Assembly: GCA_012510445.1 (NCBI GenBank)
Contig: JAAZIA010000020.1
Location: forward strand, 62,001 to 126,000
DNA: 64,000 nucleotides
DNA from: Bacteroidales bacterium
GTDB taxonomy: Bacteria > Bacteroidota > Bacteroidia > Bacteroidales > UBA932
Direction of reading: 5' to 3'
Both the position numbers and the translations under genes were made by a program. Numbering within the stretch: the stretch's first letter is position 1; each line of letters starts with the position of its first letter. Of this stretch, positions 61,973 to 64,000 are shown one piece after another. A model generated the notes under the pieces. It saw only the letters and a program-made list of their open reading frames with translations. It did no database searches and was not told where the DNA came from.

Positions 61973-63332
61973 CCGATTTACCTGCCAACCTGCCCGTGGC
62001 AAAAGCTACCTGTAAATTGTAGCCCCCACTGTCGGCATCCAGATCCAGCACTTCTCCGGCAAAAGATAAATTTCCCACCAACCGGGAACGCATGGTTTTG
62101 GGATTTACCTCTTTCATGGAAATCCCTCCGGCCGTCACAACAGCCCTTCTCCATCCTTCATAAGAGGTAATGGGAAAAGCCCATTGTTGCATGGCCTCTA
62201 CGGGATGCATCCCGCTCTCTGTCACATATTTAGAAAACGGATCTACCAGCTCCCGCGGCATAAACCCCCGGAGCTTCGCCTGCATTGCGCTGCCCGCCTG
62301 CATCGGCCCTCGGAGCTTTGCCTGCAGTGTACGCTGCCAGCGCTCCATCAGTTGCTCTTGGCCCACTGCCGGTTTCAGGTTCAGGTGAAGTTCCACCTTT
62401 TCTCCATTATTCAAAGCCGTCACAGCTCGCCGGCTCACACGAAACCCAATGGGTCCCTCTATGCCCAGATCCGTGAAAAACAGCTCCCCTTCTTCTTCCT
62501 GTTTGCACTGGCCGTTCACCATCAATTGAAGGGCCACGTTTTTGAGCTTTACACCGGTCAGGCGCTTGTCATAATGCAAAGGCATAAGGGCTGTCAAAGC
62601 GGGGAAAACCGGCACAATCGTATGCCCGGCCGCCTGTGCAAACCCGTACCCGTCTCCGGTCGACCCCGTTCCCGGGTATGACATCCCTCCCGTCGCCAAA
62701 ATGAAATGATCTGCCTTTATTTCCCACTCCTCTCCGGCCTCCCCCGCCTCGGCAAATAAACCATTCGCTCCGCTACCGCGAGCACCAATTCCCGCGGAGC
62801 TACCGGAAGTACTAACACCCAACGAACTACCGGGAGTACTAACACCCACCGGACCACCGGGAATCGCGTTTTTGTTTCGCGTCACCTGCACGGCCTTAAT
62901 GCGCGAAGGGGCCTCGGCATCCATAACCCATCCGGTCACACGTGTAGCGTAAATTAAACGAACCCCCAAGCCTTCTAACCACCTTACCAACACATCAATA
63001 ACATCAAAGGCACGTCCGCTTGCCGGATACACACGACTGCCTCTTTCCAAAACGGTAGGCAGCCCAATGCCGTTAAAAAAACGTACCGTATCCTCGCTTG
63101 TAAATCCATAAAACGCCGGCTTAAAATACCTGTTTACCGGATGAACGTGAACGCTAAAATCCTCCCAATCTTTTACATTGGTAAGGTTGCAACGGCCCTT
63201 TCCCGTTATAGCCAGCTTACGACCGGGTTTATGCATTTTCTCAATAAGAGTAACACGTGCTCCTTGTTCTGCGGCTGTACCGGCAGCCAGCATCCCCGCC
63301 GGCCCGGCTCCAATGACTATTATGTGCTTCAT
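61965..63332 (-). CDS. HI0933-like NAD(P)/FAD-dependent oxidoreductase (aminoacetone oxidase/BaiN-like family)
   Basis: IVIGAGPAGMLAAGTAAEQGARVTLIEKMHKPGRKLAITGKGRCNLTN, ATGGMSYPGTGSTGDGYGFAQAAGH, AGEVLDLDADSGGYNLQVAFATG. Confidence 0.93.
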   Translation of the reverse strand: MKHIIVIGAGPAGMLAAGTAAEQGARVTLIEKMHKPGRKLAITGKGRCNLTNVKDWEDFSVHVHPVNRYFKPAFYGFTSEDTVRFFNGIGLPTVLERGSRVYPASGRAFDVIDVLVRWLEGLGVRLIYATRVTGWVMDAEAPSRIKAVQVTRNKNAIPGGPVGVSTPGSSLGVSTSGSSAGIGARGSGANGLFAEAGEAGEEWEIKADHFILATGGMSYPGTGSTGDGYGFAQAAGHTIVPVFPALTALMPLHYDKRLTGVKLKNVALQLMVNGQCKQEEEGELFFTDLGIEGPIGFRVSRRAVTALNNGEKVELHLNLKPAVGQEQLMERWQRTLQAKLRGPMQAGSAMQAKLRGFMPRELVDPFSKYVTESGMHPVEAMQQWAFPITSYEGWRRAVVTAGGISMKEVNPKTMRSRLVGNLSFAGEVLDLDADSGGYNLQVAFATGRLAGKSAI

Positions 63333-63443
63333 ACGGCGAAGTTTCTAAAACTGTGAAATGCAAAGATAACACGAACAGACAATCTGCAGGCCATGCTGCA
63401 AAACTTTGATTAAATCACAATCCTGTAGTACCTTGCCATCATT

Positions 63444-64000
63444 ATGAAGAAAAAGATATTTGCAAATCTTGCCTGTATTGTTTTGCTGGGTTTTATTTCC
63501 TGTAAACAGCAGGAAACCACACTCCCACGTATAGGCATTGCCGGAATAGCTATAGAATGTAGCACTTTTTCACCGGCACAAACAACAGAAGATATGTTTC
63601 GTATTTCCAAAGAGGAAAACGTACTTACAAGGTATCCTTTCCTGCAGGAAGACTCGGTACTGTACAAAAAGGCACATTGGTTGCCGGCTATGGTATCGTC
63701 TGCTACACCGGGAGGAATTGTTACTAGAGAAACGTATGAATTTTTGCTGGAGCAAACCCTCTCAGCACTCCGGAAGAATTTGCCTTACGACGCCCTCTTT
63801 TTTGATATCCATGGAGCTATGAGCGTAGTAGGAATGGACGATCCCGAGGGCGATTTCATTATCAAAATAAGGGAGGTGATTGGAAACACCCCCATCGTCT
63901 CTACCTGTATGGACTTGCACGGGAACGTAAGCCCGCGCCTGGCAGAAAACATAGACTTAATCACCTGTTACCGCCTGGCTCCTCACGAAGACGCCATGGA
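63444..64000 (+). CDS. M81-family (microcystinase C/MlrC-like) metallopeptidase, lipoprotein, 3' end outside window
   Basis: Hand translation from ATG 63444: MKKKIFANLACIVLLGFISCKQQETTLPRIGIAGIAIECSTFSPAQT...YDALFFDIHGAMSVVGMDDPEGDFI...STCMDLHGNVSPRLAENIDLITCYRLAPHEDAM; absent from the ORF track because no stop lies in the window. Confidence 0.88.
   Translation, partial: MKKKIFANLACIVLLGFISCKQQETTLPRIGIAGIAIECSTFSPAQTTEDMFRISKEENVLTRYPFLQEDSVLYKKAHWLPAMVSSATPGGIVTRETYEFLLEQTLSALRKNLPYDALFFDIHGAMSVVGMDDPEGDFIIKIREVIGNTPIVSTCMDLHGNVSPRLAENIDLITCYRLAPHEDAM

Overview
The window is about 64 kb of gene-dense bacterial chromosome. Bacteroidota-type promoters (TAnnTTTG), many lipoprotein and outer-membrane protein families of that phylum, and the gene content all point to Bacteroidota, probably Bacteroidales. 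I see no rRNA, tRNA, CRISPR array, prophage, transposase or defence island. Most of it is housekeeping: pruA, mnmE, rlmD, rarA, kdsA, rlmB, tatA/tatC, valS, kdsC, maf, a PPi-type phosphofructokinase, pckA, recQ, ligA, relA-like, ispG, gapA, surE, lpxB, dnaN, plus large surface lipoproteins and M16/C69/M81 peptidase-family proteins. The most interesting observations are: (1) a single ORF fusing lipid-A-disaccharide synthase (LpxB) to an O6-methylguanine-DNA methyltransferase domain; (2) two inverted copies of a 124-bp intergenic element (about 85% identical, ungapped) built from three hairpins with palindromic ends; (3) an IspG in which most of the expected central insert domain appears replaced by a low-complexity Ala/Thr/Ser/Pro linker; (4) a NagB::PIG-L fusion whose NagB half lacks canonical catalytic residues; (5) a RelA/SpoT protein with a degenerate HD motif; (6) recurrent low-complexity or tandem-repeat insertions inside conserved enzymes. 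All calls come from reading the sequence; no database search was run.
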